Of a DNA stretch of 57,229 bases, positions 16,976 through 24,415 are shown piece by piece. Made by a program: the position numbers and the translations under genes. Origin of the DNA: an uncultured bacterium (GTDB lineage: Bacteria > Bacillota > Clostridia > Lachnospirales > Lachnospiraceae). The notes beneath the pieces were generated by a model. It saw only the letters and a list, made by a program, of their open reading frames with translations, had not been told where the DNA came from and did no database searches. The DNA is taken from NCBI GenBank assembly GCA_948467735.1, contig CAOKFN010000030.1, positions 1 to 57,229 on the forward strand. The letters are read 5' to 3'. Numbering within the stretch: the stretch's first letter is position 1; each line of letters starts with the position of its first letter.

Positions 16976-18842
16976 TCTCAGGGTTGGTATTTTACAAGTA
17001 CCCATAACCCGGATAGCATTGTTGATTATGGCTGATTTAATGTCCATTCTCATGGCTTCCGTGCTCAGCCTTTATGTGCGCCATGAGTTCAGCTTTATGG
17101 CGGTGAGAAGGGCCTTCTGGGAAGCCATATTGGAGTGTTATTTCCCCAATGCCGTCCTGCTGCTGGTTGTATTTAACATATTCAGGCTTTATAACAGTGT
17201 GTGGCGGTATGCCTCCGATACGGAGCTGGTCAACATTGTGATAGCGGTGTTTATCTGCTCTATTTTGCAGCCGGTTCTCTGCTGGATGATGGGGACAAGC
17301 CTTCCCACCAGTTATCCCTTTTTTTACGGTATTTTCCTGCTGGTGTTCACGGCGGGAACCCGTTTCAGCTACCGCATTGTGCGAATGTTCCAGAACAGGC
17401 GGCTTAACCGCAGAAAGCTGCGCTCCCGGGTCAACTGCATGATTGTGGGCGCGGGGGCAGCGGGCAATGCCATTTTAAAAGAAATCGAGGGCAGCAATTA
17501 TCTGAATATGCATGTGTCCTGCGTTATTGACGACCATAGCGGCTGTCACGGGAAATATCTGCGGGGGGTTCCCATTGTGGGGGATAGGAACTGCATCCCT
17601 TATTGTGTCCAAAAGTATGACATTGACGAGATTATTATTGCGATTCCGTCCGCCAATCGAAATACCCTGCGGCCTATTTTGGATATCTGCAAGGAGACAG
17701 GGTGCAAGATGCGGATTCTGCCCGGCATGTATCAGCTGATCAACGGGGATGTGGACGTATCCCAGCTGAGGGAGGTGCAGATAGAAGATCTGCTGGGGAG
17801 GGATTCGATCAAGGTCAATGTGGATGAGATTATCGGCTATGTGTGCGGCAAGGCAGTGCTTGTCACAGGCGGGGGAGGCTCTATCGGAAGCGAGCTCTGC
17901 AGGCAGATTGCGGAACATAATCCAAAAATGCTGATTATTTTTGACATATATGAAAATAGTACTTACGAGATTCAGCAGGAACTGAAAATGAAATATCCGG
18001 AGCTGAATCTGGTGGTTCTGATCGGCTCCGTGCGCAACACCGCAAGGGTGGAGGATGTGTTTCGTACTTATAAGCCCGACATTGTGTATCATGCGGCGGC
18101 CCACAAGCATGTGCCGTTGATGGAGGACAGTCCCCGGGAGGCGATTAAGAACAATGTCTTCGGCACGCTGAAGGTGGCCAAAGCGGCGGACGAATACGGC
18201 GTAAAGCGGTTTGTGATGATTTCCACGGATAAGGCGGTAAATCCCACCAATATCATGGGGGCCAGCAAGCGCATCTGTGAGATGATTATTCAAAACCTGA
18301 ATTTAAAATCCAAGACGGAGTTTGTGGCGGTGCGCTTTGGCAATGTGCTGGGAAGCAACGGCAGCGTCATCCCCCTTTTTAAAAAGCAGATCGAGCGGGG
18401 CGGCCCGGTGACGGTCACAAGCCCTGATATTGTCCGCTATTTTATGACCATACCGGAAGCGGTGTCGCTGGTGCTGCAGGCGGGAGCCTATGCCAAGGGC
18501 GGGGAGATTTTTGTGCTGGATATGGGGGAACCGATGAATATTGTGGATCTGGCGAAAAATCTGATTAAGCTCTCGGGCCTGAAGGTGGACGAGGATATCA
18601 AGATTGAGTTTATCGGCCTTCGGCCGGGGGAGAAGATGTATGAAGAGCTTCTGATGAATGAGGAAGGGCTTCAGGAGACTGCAAATAAGATGATTTATAT
18701 CGGCAGGCCCATTGAGTTTGATTCGGAAGAGTTTGAACATCAGCTGGAGAGGCTGTATCAGATGACTCTTGAGGAGAAGGGGGATATCAGGGAAATGGTG
18801 AGGGAGATAGTGCCCACCTATCAGTTTGAGAAGAACCTTTAA
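16959..18842 (+). CDS. PglF/CapD-like UDP-N-acetylhexosamine 4,6-dehydratase, membrane bound
   Basis: 627 residues from a TTG at 16959, chosen for GGAAGGGAGGGG just upstream and the usual family length. Four N-terminal membrane segments (about 15-40, 60-78, 90-110, 118-136), a Rossmann domain (MIVGAGAAGNAIL, 161-173), then the SDR catalytic domain with VTGGGGSIGSE (302-312) and STDKAVNPTNIMGASK near 422-437. The TDK triad with Met in place of the SDR Tyr is the PglF/FlaA1 pattern. It should convert UDP-GlcNAc to a 4-keto-6-deoxy intermediate. With the PglC-like transferase at 18955 and the reductase-like SDR at 19828 it suggests a 6-deoxy-HexNAc priming sugar. Confidence 0.93.
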   Translation: MKKLNDLRVGILQVPITRIALLIMADLMSILMASVLSLYVRHEFSFMAVRRAFWEAILECYFPNAVLLLVVFNIFRLYNSVWRYASDTELVNIVIAVFICSILQPVLCWMMGTSLPTSYPFFYGIFLLVFTAGTRFSYRIVRMFQNRRLNRRKLRSRVNCMIVGAGAAGNAILKEIEGSNYLNMHVSCVIDDHSGCHGKYLRGVPIVGDRNCIPYCVQKYDIDEIIIAIPSANRNTLRPILDICKETGCKMRILPGMYQLINGDVDVSQLREVQIEDLLGRDSIKVNVDEIIGYVCGKAVLVTGGGGSIGSELCRQIAEHNPKMLIIFDIYENSTYEIQQELKMKYPELNLVVLIGSVRNTARVEDVFRTYKPDIVYHAAAHKHVPLMEDSPREAIKNNVFGTLKVAKAADEYGVKRFVMISTDKAVNPTNIMGASKRICEMIIQNLNLKSKTEFVAVRFGNVLGSNGSVIPLFKKQIERGGPVTVTSPDIVRYFMTIPEAVSLVLQAGAYAKGGEIFVLDMGEPMNIVDLAKNLIKLSGLKVDEDIKIEFIGLRPGEKMYEELLMNEEGLQETANKMIYIGRPIEFDSEEFEHQLERLYQMTLEEKGDIREMVREIVPTYQFEKNL

Positions 18843-18954
18843 GCGGATATGGGCCCGCATCTGCCGGGAAATGTCAGGCTGTGCGCTGCGGAACCTGCCC
18901 GAAGGAGAGTCTCGTGTGGGGGTATGGGATTAGAAATAGAAAGGGGGCCGAGGG

Positions 18955-19584
18955 ATGTATCTGAGGTTAAAGAGGGGGATGGATTTTGGTATGGCGTTAT
19001 TGGGAATGGTGATTCTTTCTCCTGTGTTTCTGGTTCTGGTGATTGGGATTAAGCTGGATTCTAAGGGGCCTGTATTGTTTCGGCAGAAGAGGGTGGGGAT
19101 TCACAAGACGCATTTCAATATTTTGAAGTTTCGGACCATGCGGACGGATACGCCGAAGGATATGCCGACGCATTTGTTAAAGAATCCGGAGCAATATATT
19201 ACGAGGGTGGGAAGGTTTCTGCGCAGAACCAGTCTGGACGAGCTGCCGCAGATTCTGAATATCTTAAAAGGGGATATGGCCGTGGTGGGGCCTAGGCCCG
19301 CATTGTGGAATCAGTATGATTTAATTCAGGAGAGGGATAAATACGGTGCGAATGATGTGCGGCCCGGGCTGACCGGATGGGCCCAGATCAATGGGCGCGA
19401 CGAGCTGGAAATACCTGTGAAGGCGAAGCTGGATGGGGAATATACGGAGGCGCTGCTGCATGGAAGAGGCTTTATCATGGACTGCAGGTGTTTTTTCGGG
19501 ACGTTTCTGAGCGTGCTTCGGGAGGACGGCGTGGTGGAAGGCGGAACCGGAAGCATGAAGGGGGCGAAAGACAAAGAAAAGTAA
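18955..19584 (+). CDS. PglC-like monotopic sugar-phosphate transferase
   Basis: 209 residues, ATG behind GAAAGGGGG. A single re-entrant hydrophobic helix (about 10-33) precedes the catalytic domain: SKGPVLFRQKRVGIHKTHF, ILKFRTMRTDT, the DE dyad in RRTSLDELPQILNIL and VVGPRPALWNQYDL, then RPGLTGWAQINGRDE. This is the minimal phosphoglycosyl transferase family of PglC, which loads HexNAc-derived 1-phosphates onto undecaprenyl phosphate. It follows the dehydratase and precedes an SDR, matching bacillosamine/QuiNAc-type modules. It is the second initiating enzyme in the locus after the WbaP-type protein at 8197. A 37-bp tandem array starts right after its stop codon. Confidence 0.92.
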   Translation: MYLRLKRGMDFGMALLGMVILSPVFLVLVIGIKLDSKGPVLFRQKRVGIHKTHFNILKFRTMRTDTPKDMPTHLLKNPEQYITRVGRFLRRTSLDELPQILNILKGDMAVVGPRPALWNQYDLIQERDKYGANDVRPGLTGWAQINGRDELEIPVKAKLDGEYTEALLHGRGFIMDCRCFFGTFLSVLREDGVVEGGTGSMKGAKDKEK

Positions 19585-19756
19585 GCGCCGCGTGAAGGGG
19601 GAGGAAGACAGGGGGAAGCAAGCGCCGCGTGAAGAGGGAGGAAGACAGGGAGAAGCGAGCGCCGCGTGAAGGGGGAGGAAGACAGGGAGAAGCGAGCGCC
19701 GCGTGAAGAGGGAGTGGAAGACGGAGAAAAGTGAGCGCCGCGTGAAGAGGAGCAGG
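19585..19756 (+). repeat. 37-bp intergenic tandem array, five units
   Basis: GCGCCGCGTGAAG starts at 19585, 19622, 19659, 19696 and 19735 (spacings 37, 37, 37, 39). Units are purine-rich with a GGGAGGAAGACAGGG core. The array begins exactly after the TAA of the PglC-like gene and ends about 70 bp before the next start. The unit length is not a multiple of three and no frame is conserved, so it is probably not coding. Confidence 0.92.
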
Positions 19757-19827
19757 AGTCGGATGAAAATGTTCGGAGAAGCGGCGTCTGACATGGGACG
19801 GAAAGGTTGAATTGACTGAGGGAAAAT

Positions 19828-20700
19828 ATGAAGCGGATTTTGATTGTGGGGAAAAACAGCTATATTGGCACGGCGTTTGCCCGGTATGTGAGGGAACGTT
19901 ATCCCGACGAATTTCAGGCGGAGGCCGTGGGCGCAAGGGACGGCGCATGGCGGGAGAAGGATTTCTCGGAATATGAGATTGTGTTTCATGTGGCGGGGAT
20001 TGCCCATGCGGACGTGGGGCGTGTGACAGAGGAGGGAAAAAAGGAATATTACAGGGTAAATAGGGATTTGGCGCTGGAAGCGGCCAAGAAGGCGAAGGCA
20101 GCGGGGGTGGGACAGTTTGTGCTCATGAGCTCCATGATTGTATACGGGGGAACGGAACATGTGACAAGGAAGACGGCTCCGAAGCCGGGTAATTTTTATG
20201 GAGACAGCAAGCTGCAGGCAGACGAGGGGGTCAGGGCGCTGGCCGGAGAAGGATTTCGGACGGCGGTGCTGCGTCCGCCCATGATATACGGGAAGGGGAG
20301 CAGAGGAAATTATCCCGTACTATCTAAGATGGCGAAGAGGCTTCCCGTTTTTCCGAAAGTGAAAAATAAGCGTTCCATGCTCTACATTGAAAATCTGTGC
20401 GAATGCCTCTGCCATATTATGAGGGAGGGCGCGGGAGGTATTTTTTTCCCCCAGAATGAAGAAGCAGTCAGCACCAGCGCGCTGGTGAAGGAAATTGCAG
20501 GATGTGCCGGGCACAGGATCTGGGTGACGCCGCTGCTTGCGCCCTTTGCCGCGGCGGGAAAGCGTCTGCCCGGGAAAGCGGGGGATTTGTGCAGGAAAGC
20601 CTTTGGCAGCAGTTATTATGAGCCGGAAATGAGCGAGATGGAATGGGACTATAGAGTGGCGGATTGGAGAGAATCCGTTAAGAGGACGGAGAGTACTTGA
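19828..20700 (+). CDS. NAD(P)-dependent SDR epimerase/reductase of nucleotide sugars
   Basis: 290 residues, ATG behind GAGGGAAAA. An extended-SDR fold: ILIVGKNSYIGTAF (GxxxxxG nucleotide loop), VFHVAGIAHADVG near 52-64, FVLMSSMIVYGG, and a YGDSK motif near 130-134 supplying catalytic Tyr and Lys. Later VLRPPMIYGKGSRGNYP is the usual substrate-side signature. Next to the PglF-like dehydratase and PglC-like transferase, the natural role is reduction of a UDP-4-keto-6-deoxy-HexNAc to QuiNAc or FucNAc; a plain 4-epimerase is the alternative. The active-site call is firm, the substrate is inferred. Confidence 0.82.
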   Translation: MKRILIVGKNSYIGTAFARYVRERYPDEFQAEAVGARDGAWREKDFSEYEIVFHVAGIAHADVGRVTEEGKKEYYRVNRDLALEAAKKAKAAGVGQFVLMSSMIVYGGTEHVTRKTAPKPGNFYGDSKLQADEGVRALAGEGFRTAVLRPPMIYGKGSRGNYPVLSKMAKRLPVFPKVKNKRSMLYIENLCECLCHIMREGAGGIFFPQNEEAVSTSALVKEIAGCAGHRIWVTPLLAPFAAAGKRLPGKAGDLCRKAFGSSYYEPEMSEMEWDYRVADWRESVKRTEST

Positions 20701-20719
20701 AAGGATTGGAGAACAGAAT

Positions 20720-21457
20720 TTGAAACCTTTGGTATCGATTACAACCGTGACTTATAATAGTGAGAAAACGCTGGCAAGAACCATCGAATCGGTATTGCGC
20801 CAGACCTATGACAATATTGAGTACCTTGTGATGGACGGGCTTTCCGAGGACGGGACGGTGGGCGTGGCGGAAGGGTATCGGGAACAGTTTGCCCGACGGG
20901 GATTTTCCTATCGAATTGTGTCCGAGCCGGACAGAGGGATGTATGACGCCATCAATAAGGGAATCCGTCTGTCCCATGGGGAGATTATCGGAAATATCAA
21001 TTCGGACGACTGGTACGAGCCGAACGCGGTGGAGCGGGCGGCGGCGTTTCTGGAAGAGAGCGGCTGTGATTATATGTACGCGGATTTGAAAATGATAAGG
21101 CCCGACGGGACAAGCTTTGTAAAACGTGCCAAGGAGCGGAGGATGGCCACGTCCAGAGGCTGGAACCATCCCACCCAGTTTGCCAGAAGAGAAGTGCATG
21201 AGAGATTCCCCTATAAGGTGGAGAGTCTTCATGATGACTTTGATTTGTACTTGAAGGTGAGAAAGGCGGGACTGCGGATAGGGGTGTTAAACGAAGTGCT
21301 GGCGGATTTTACCATGGAGGGCATGAGCCATGAGCGGAATCTGGCGGCGGCGGCGGCAAGGGGGAAATGTCGGTACCGAATTTACCGGAATAACGGGTAC
21401 GGCAGGCGGTATCTGCTGGAATGCGTTATGATAGAGGCGGCGAAGCTGGTGTTTTGA
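20720..21457 (+). CDS. Family 2 glycosyltransferase
   Basis: 245 residues from a TTG at 20720, behind TGGAGA. The GT-A signatures are LVSITTVTYNSEKTLARTI, VMDGLSEDGT near 38-47, SEPDRGMYDAINKGI and NSDDWYEP near 95-102. HDDFDLYLKVRKAG near 170 is the acceptor-binding part. The layout matches the WcaA/PssE-like GT2 subgroup that starts TVxYNSxxTL and keeps EPDxGxYDAxNKG. It sits 19 bp after the SDR gene and is likely cotranscribed. Confidence 0.9.
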   Translation: MKPLVSITTVTYNSEKTLARTIESVLRQTYDNIEYLVMDGLSEDGTVGVAEGYREQFARRGFSYRIVSEPDRGMYDAINKGIRLSHGEIIGNINSDDWYEPNAVERAAAFLEESGCDYMYADLKMIRPDGTSFVKRAKERRMATSRGWNHPTQFARREVHERFPYKVESLHDDFDLYLKVRKAGLRIGVLNEVLADFTMEGMSHERNLAAAAARGKCRYRIYRNNGYGRRYLLECVMIEAAKLVF

Positions 21458-21541
21458 AAGAAGTAAGAAATTATACCAAAAAGAACATTTTCAAACGCGC
21501 GGATGGATGCGTCTGGCGGCTGTCGAATGCTCAATTCGATA

Positions 21542-21570
21542 TTGTCAGAATGGAAAAGGGGCGGTATAAT
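21542..21570 (+). promoter_or_regulatory. Sigma-A-like promoter for the second Rpn gene
   Basis: TTGTCA (21542-21547), 17 bp, TATAAT (21565-21570), 53 bp before the ATG at 21623. Like the first Rpn gene, this one carries a near-consensus promoter while neighbouring glycan genes lack one. Confidence 0.7.
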
Positions 21571-21622
21571 AACAGCAGGATATTCTATTCCTATAAGAAG
21601 ACAACATCCGCAGGGGGACGCT

Positions 21623-22609
21623 ATGCCGAAAAAGACGCCGGATTACGACAATGTATTCAAAACAATGAAATATAAGCACAAAAGGCTGTTCATTTCAGTA
21701 ATAAACGATATATTCAAGAAAAATTACCCGCTGGACGCGGAGGTGGAGGTTCTGCCCTCCGAGGGGTATCTGACGGAGAGCGATACAGTGGACGGCAGCC
21801 GGGAAATAGAGGAGCAGATTTCGGATTTTGTGATGAGGATTGGGGACGAAGTCTATCTTCTGGAATGCCAGAGCTACGACGACGGCTCCATGACAATCAG
21901 GATAGCGGAATATGCCTTTCTCGTCGCAAGGCAGTCCGCGGTATGGGACATCGGCCATGCGGTGTTCCGGATGCCGAGATTTTCGGTCATCTATGTGAAA
22001 AGAACGGACAATACCCCGGAGAAAACCTCGATAACATTTGAATTTCCGGACGGGCAGACAGTGGACTATGCGTCGGAAAATGTAATTCTGGAGCGGCTTA
22101 CGAAGGAATATATAGTGGAAAAGAGGCTGTTTGCGTACATTCCTTTTTACATAGCAAGGTATGAGAAGGAAATCGTGCAGGAAGGGGATACAGGCCGTGC
22201 GGAAGGGGATCTGGCATATTTCAGGGACGAGATGGTGCGCCTGCATAGGGCGGGCGAGCTGTCGGACGGAGAGCTGATAGATTTGGCCGGATTTGTGAAC
22301 ACTATCATTGCGCATATAGCGGACGGCAATAAAAGCGAGGAAAGGCTGGTGAAGGTAATGGGAGGAAGCGTCATTGAAACGGAAGCGGAAAGACTGCTGC
22401 AGCAGGGCATACAGCAGGGGATGCGGCAGGGGATGCGGCAGGGAATGCATGAGGGAATGATTCAGGGGCAGGCGAAGATGATTATAGAGATGGGGCAGGA
22501 AGACGGACTGGAAGACGCCATAATCATCAAAAGGCTGCAGGAAAAGGTGGGCCTGTCGCTGAAAGAGGCACAGGAATGTATGGAGAAGTACGGGAGGCAG
22601 CCTGCATGA
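21623..22609 (+). CDS. Rpn-family PD-(D/E)XK nuclease / putative transposase
   Basis: 328 residues from the ATG at 21623, behind CAGGGGGA. The nuclease core has SDFVMRIGDEVYLLECQSYDDG, giving the Asp and E-x-Q of the PD-(D/E)XK site near 70-92, then GSMTIRIAEYAF. The C-terminus has a run of QQGIQQGMRQGMRQGMHEGM, the glutamine-glycine helix common to this family, and a terminal helical hairpin. It belongs to a different branch from the 2705 gene. It interrupts the glycan locus without inverted repeats or obvious target duplication. Confidence 0.85.
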   Translation: MPKKTPDYDNVFKTMKYKHKRLFISVINDIFKKNYPLDAEVEVLPSEGYLTESDTVDGSREIEEQISDFVMRIGDEVYLLECQSYDDGSMTIRIAEYAFLVARQSAVWDIGHAVFRMPRFSVIYVKRTDNTPEKTSITFEFPDGQTVDYASENVILERLTKEYIVEKRLFAYIPFYIARYEKEIVQEGDTGRAEGDLAYFRDEMVRLHRAGELSDGELIDLAGFVNTIIAHIADGNKSEERLVKVMGGSVIETEAERLLQQGIQQGMRQGMRQGMHEGMIQGQAKMIIEMGQEDGLEDAIIIKRLQEKVGLSLKEAQECMEKYGRQPA

Positions 22610-22773
22610 ACTGACAAATGCCGGAGCCTGTATTTTATACTGACGGCAGCTAAAATATGTCAGACAACCCGGCTCTGGAGCGGAAAGCATCATGATTCAA
22701 CGGCAGGTTTTCCGTTCGTAAGATAAATGTGAAGCGGAAATGAAGTACGGAAGTGAAGAATTTATAAAATGGA

Positions 22774-22802
22774 TTGACATATTCTTCCTTAGTTTGTATA
22801 AT
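22774..22802 (+). promoter_or_regulatory. Perfect consensus sigma-A promoter
   Basis: TTGACA (22774-22779), a 17-bp spacer and TATAAT (22797-22802). It is one of two exact consensus promoters in the window. The expected start is near 22809, 278 bp before the next gene. Confidence 0.85.
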
Positions 22803-22808
22803 GATGCA

Positions 22809-22893
22809 AATGAGCAATCGTCAGGCGGGTCCTGCCGAACTATGGGAACGATGGGAGAGTCAAAAGGCTATGCGGCGGCGTAGCCTTTTGTGT
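22809..22893 (+). ncRNA. Candidate short structured leader or small RNA
   Basis: The transcript from the consensus promoter would be about 85 nt. AUCGU (near 22814) can pair with ACGAU (near 22848), enclosing a GGCGGG/CCUGCC segment, followed by GGGAGAGUC and the terminator hairpin. This is the size and layout of an attenuator, riboswitch-like leader or independent sRNA. No match to a known RNA family is claimed. Confidence 0.35.
22861..22893 (+). terminator. Hairpin terminator or attenuator
   Basis: A perfect 10-bp stem, CAAAAGGCTA (22861-22870) with TAGCCTTTTG (22881-22890), has a 10-nt GC-rich loop. The 3' side is CCTTTTGTGTT, an imperfect U tract, so termination may be partial and let transcription reach the gene at 23087. 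Confidence 0.65.
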
Positions 22894-22975
22894 TATCCAC
22901 GGCGGCAGAAGTCCCGCTAAGGCAGTTTTTATTATCTATAGAGCATGGATACGTTATCGGGATAAAAAATGTAGC

Positions 22976-23086
22976 GAGAGTAAAAACTTTGCAGCAAAGC
23001 AATAAAAAAGGAAAAAAAGTAAAAAATCGGAAGAGAAGCAATAAAAATCGGAATAAAAATAATATGGAAACCGGAATAAATATAAT
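22976..23086 (+). repeat. A-rich degenerate tandem tract before a glycosyltransferase
   Basis: Recurring AA(T/C)CGGAA and AGCAATAAAAA(A/T) blocks appear at about 20-22-bp spacing up to the ATG at 23087. No strong Shine-Dalgarno precedes that ATG; the nearest is CCGGAA in the last block. Composition differs sharply from the GC-rich genes around it. Confidence 0.5.
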
Positions 23087-24217
23087 ATGAAAATAGGAAT
23101 CGATTTATTGTGGGTCCGGCCGGGCGTCTGCGGCGGTACGGAAAGCTACATTCGCAATTTGATGGACGGATTTGCCCGATATGACTCGGAAAATGAATAC
23201 CTGCTTTTTGTGGCGGAGGACAACGGGGACAGCTTTTCCTCGTATAAAGAAAAGCCGCGGATGGAGCTTGCGGCGTGCCCTGTTCTCAGCGCCAGCCAGC
23301 CCAAAAGGATTGTATGGGAGAACCTGCATCTGGACAAGGCGGCTTGGGAGCGGAAGGTGGATTTGATGTTTATTCCCGTGTATAGCAAGCCTTTGTCCCA
23401 TAGAAAGCGCGGCAGGCACATGCCCTATATCAGTGTCATTCATGATTTGCAGGCGCTGCATTATCCCCAATATTTCTCCAGGGGAAAGCGTATGTTTCAA
23501 AAATATATGTGGCGGCATGCCTGCATGACTTCCGACAGGGTGATTGCCATATCGGATTACTGCCGCAGGGATTTGGCGGCCCATTATCCCGCGGCGGAAG
23601 GAAAATTGAGGGTGATTTACAATCCGGTGGAAACTGTGGATTCCGGCCTGTCCGCATCTGTGATAGAAGCAAAATATCACATAAAAAAGGGCGGGTACTT
23701 TTACTGTGTCAGCTCCATGCTTCCCCATAAAAATTTAATCACGCTGCTAAAGGTTATGGCCTTACGAAAGCGGCAGGGCGACAGGATTCCGCTGGTGTTA
23801 AGCGGCGTGGGAGGAGAAAAGAAAGCCTTTGACGAGGCGGCGTCGAAGCTGGGAGTCAGCGATCTGGTGATAGATACGGGCTTTGTCACTGACAGAGAGA
23901 GGGATTGTCTGTATGAAAACTGTAGGATCTTTCTGTTCCCAAGCGTGTTCGAGGGCTTTGGGATGCCGCCCATAGAGGCCATGAGAAGGGGAAAGCGGGT
24001 CGTGACGACCCGGAAGAGCTGCCTAGAAGAAGTGACGCAGGGAAAGGCTGTTTATGTGGACAGGCCTTTCGATGTGGAAGAGTGGAACGGGAAAATACAG
24101 GAGGCAATGCAGCTTGGGGAAGTAAAGCATGATTTCCCGGAATATACGGTTGAAAAAATTGTAAATCAGTATCTGGAGGTTTTTCGGGAATGCGGCGGGC
24201 GGCCCATTGTATCTTGA
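23087..24217 (+). CDS. Family 4 (GT-B) glycosyltransferase
   Basis: 376 residues. The N-terminus MKIGIDLLWVRPGVCGGTE and SYIRNLMDGFA is the donor/acceptor loop of mannosyltransferase-like GT4 enzymes; VIHDLQALHYPQYFS and VIAISDYCRRDLAAHY near 115-165 are the conserved middle block. The C-terminal domain has YFYCVSSMLPHKNL, SDLVIDTGFVTDRERDCLY and SVFEGFGMPPIEAMRRGK with the E-x7-E pair near 287-295. A cytoplasmic retaining glycosyltransferase is expected. It lacks a good ribosome binding site, which is odd for this locus. Confidence 0.92.
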   Translation: MKIGIDLLWVRPGVCGGTESYIRNLMDGFARYDSENEYLLFVAEDNGDSFSSYKEKPRMELAACPVLSASQPKRIVWENLHLDKAAWERKVDLMFIPVYSKPLSHRKRGRHMPYISVIHDLQALHYPQYFSRGKRMFQKYMWRHACMTSDRVIAISDYCRRDLAAHYPAAEGKLRVIYNPVETVDSGLSASVIEAKYHIKKGGYFYCVSSMLPHKNLITLLKVMALRKRQGDRIPLVLSGVGGEKKAFDEAASKLGVSDLVIDTGFVTDRERDCLYENCRIFLFPSVFEGFGMPPIEAMRRGKRVVTTRKSCLEEVTQGKAVYVDRPFDVEEWNGKIQEAMQLGEVKHDFPEYTVEKIVNQYLEVFRECGGRPIVS

Positions 24218-24228
24218 GCGGAGCTTTG

Positions 24229-24371
24229 AAACCGGCATGAGACGCGAGAGGAGAAAGATGTCGGAACCGGCACGAGAAGCGAGAGGGACAAAGCCGTCGG
24301 AATCTGCATGAGGAGCGAGAGGGACAAAGCCGTCGGAATCTGCATGAGAAGCGAGAGGAATTATGTAGTCG
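24229..24371 (+). repeat. 36-bp intergenic tandem array with embedded start codons
   Basis: GCATGAG (or GCACGAG) recurs at 24235, 24270, 24306 and 24342 (spacings 35, 36, 36), followed each time by AGCGAGAGG and, in the middle units, GACAAAGCCGTCGGAATCT. Each unit has a GAGAGGGA Shine-Dalgarno-like core and most have an ATG. The last two units are in frame with the glycosyltransferase downstream (24416). Confidence 0.9.
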
Positions 24372-24415
24372 GCGTCTGTTTGAAAGCAGGTCTGCCGATA
24401 GGAAGAGGGGGATGG

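Larger units (their letters stand above)
22610..23086. other. 477-bp intergenic region with a leader and A-rich tract
   Basis: The first half holds nothing I recognise. It then has a perfect consensus promoter (22774-22802), a short transcript ending in a strong hairpin (22861-22890) and an A-rich degenerate repeat tract (about 22976-23086) running up to the next gene. A GTG-started ORF across the last 200 bp lacks a ribosome binding site and is not called. Confidence 0.6.

Noticed and set aside
21521..21527. TGTCGAA, a match to the Spo0A box
   Set aside because: A 7-base match is expected several times by chance in 57 kb, and it lies just upstream of the promoter of an Rpn gene rather than of sporulation or glycan genes.
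22890..23090. GTG-started 66-codon ORF, Lys/Asn-rich, whose stop overlaps the start of the glycosyltransferase at 23087
   Set aside because: There is no Shine-Dalgarno, it starts in the 3' arm of a terminator hairpin, and its C-terminal part is just the translation of an A-rich repeat tract. Translational coupling cannot be excluded.
24229..24371. Possible CRISPR array
   Set aside because: Units are contiguous with no unique spacers and no dyad symmetry, and no cas genes are near. The same applies to the arrays at 19585 and 11752.
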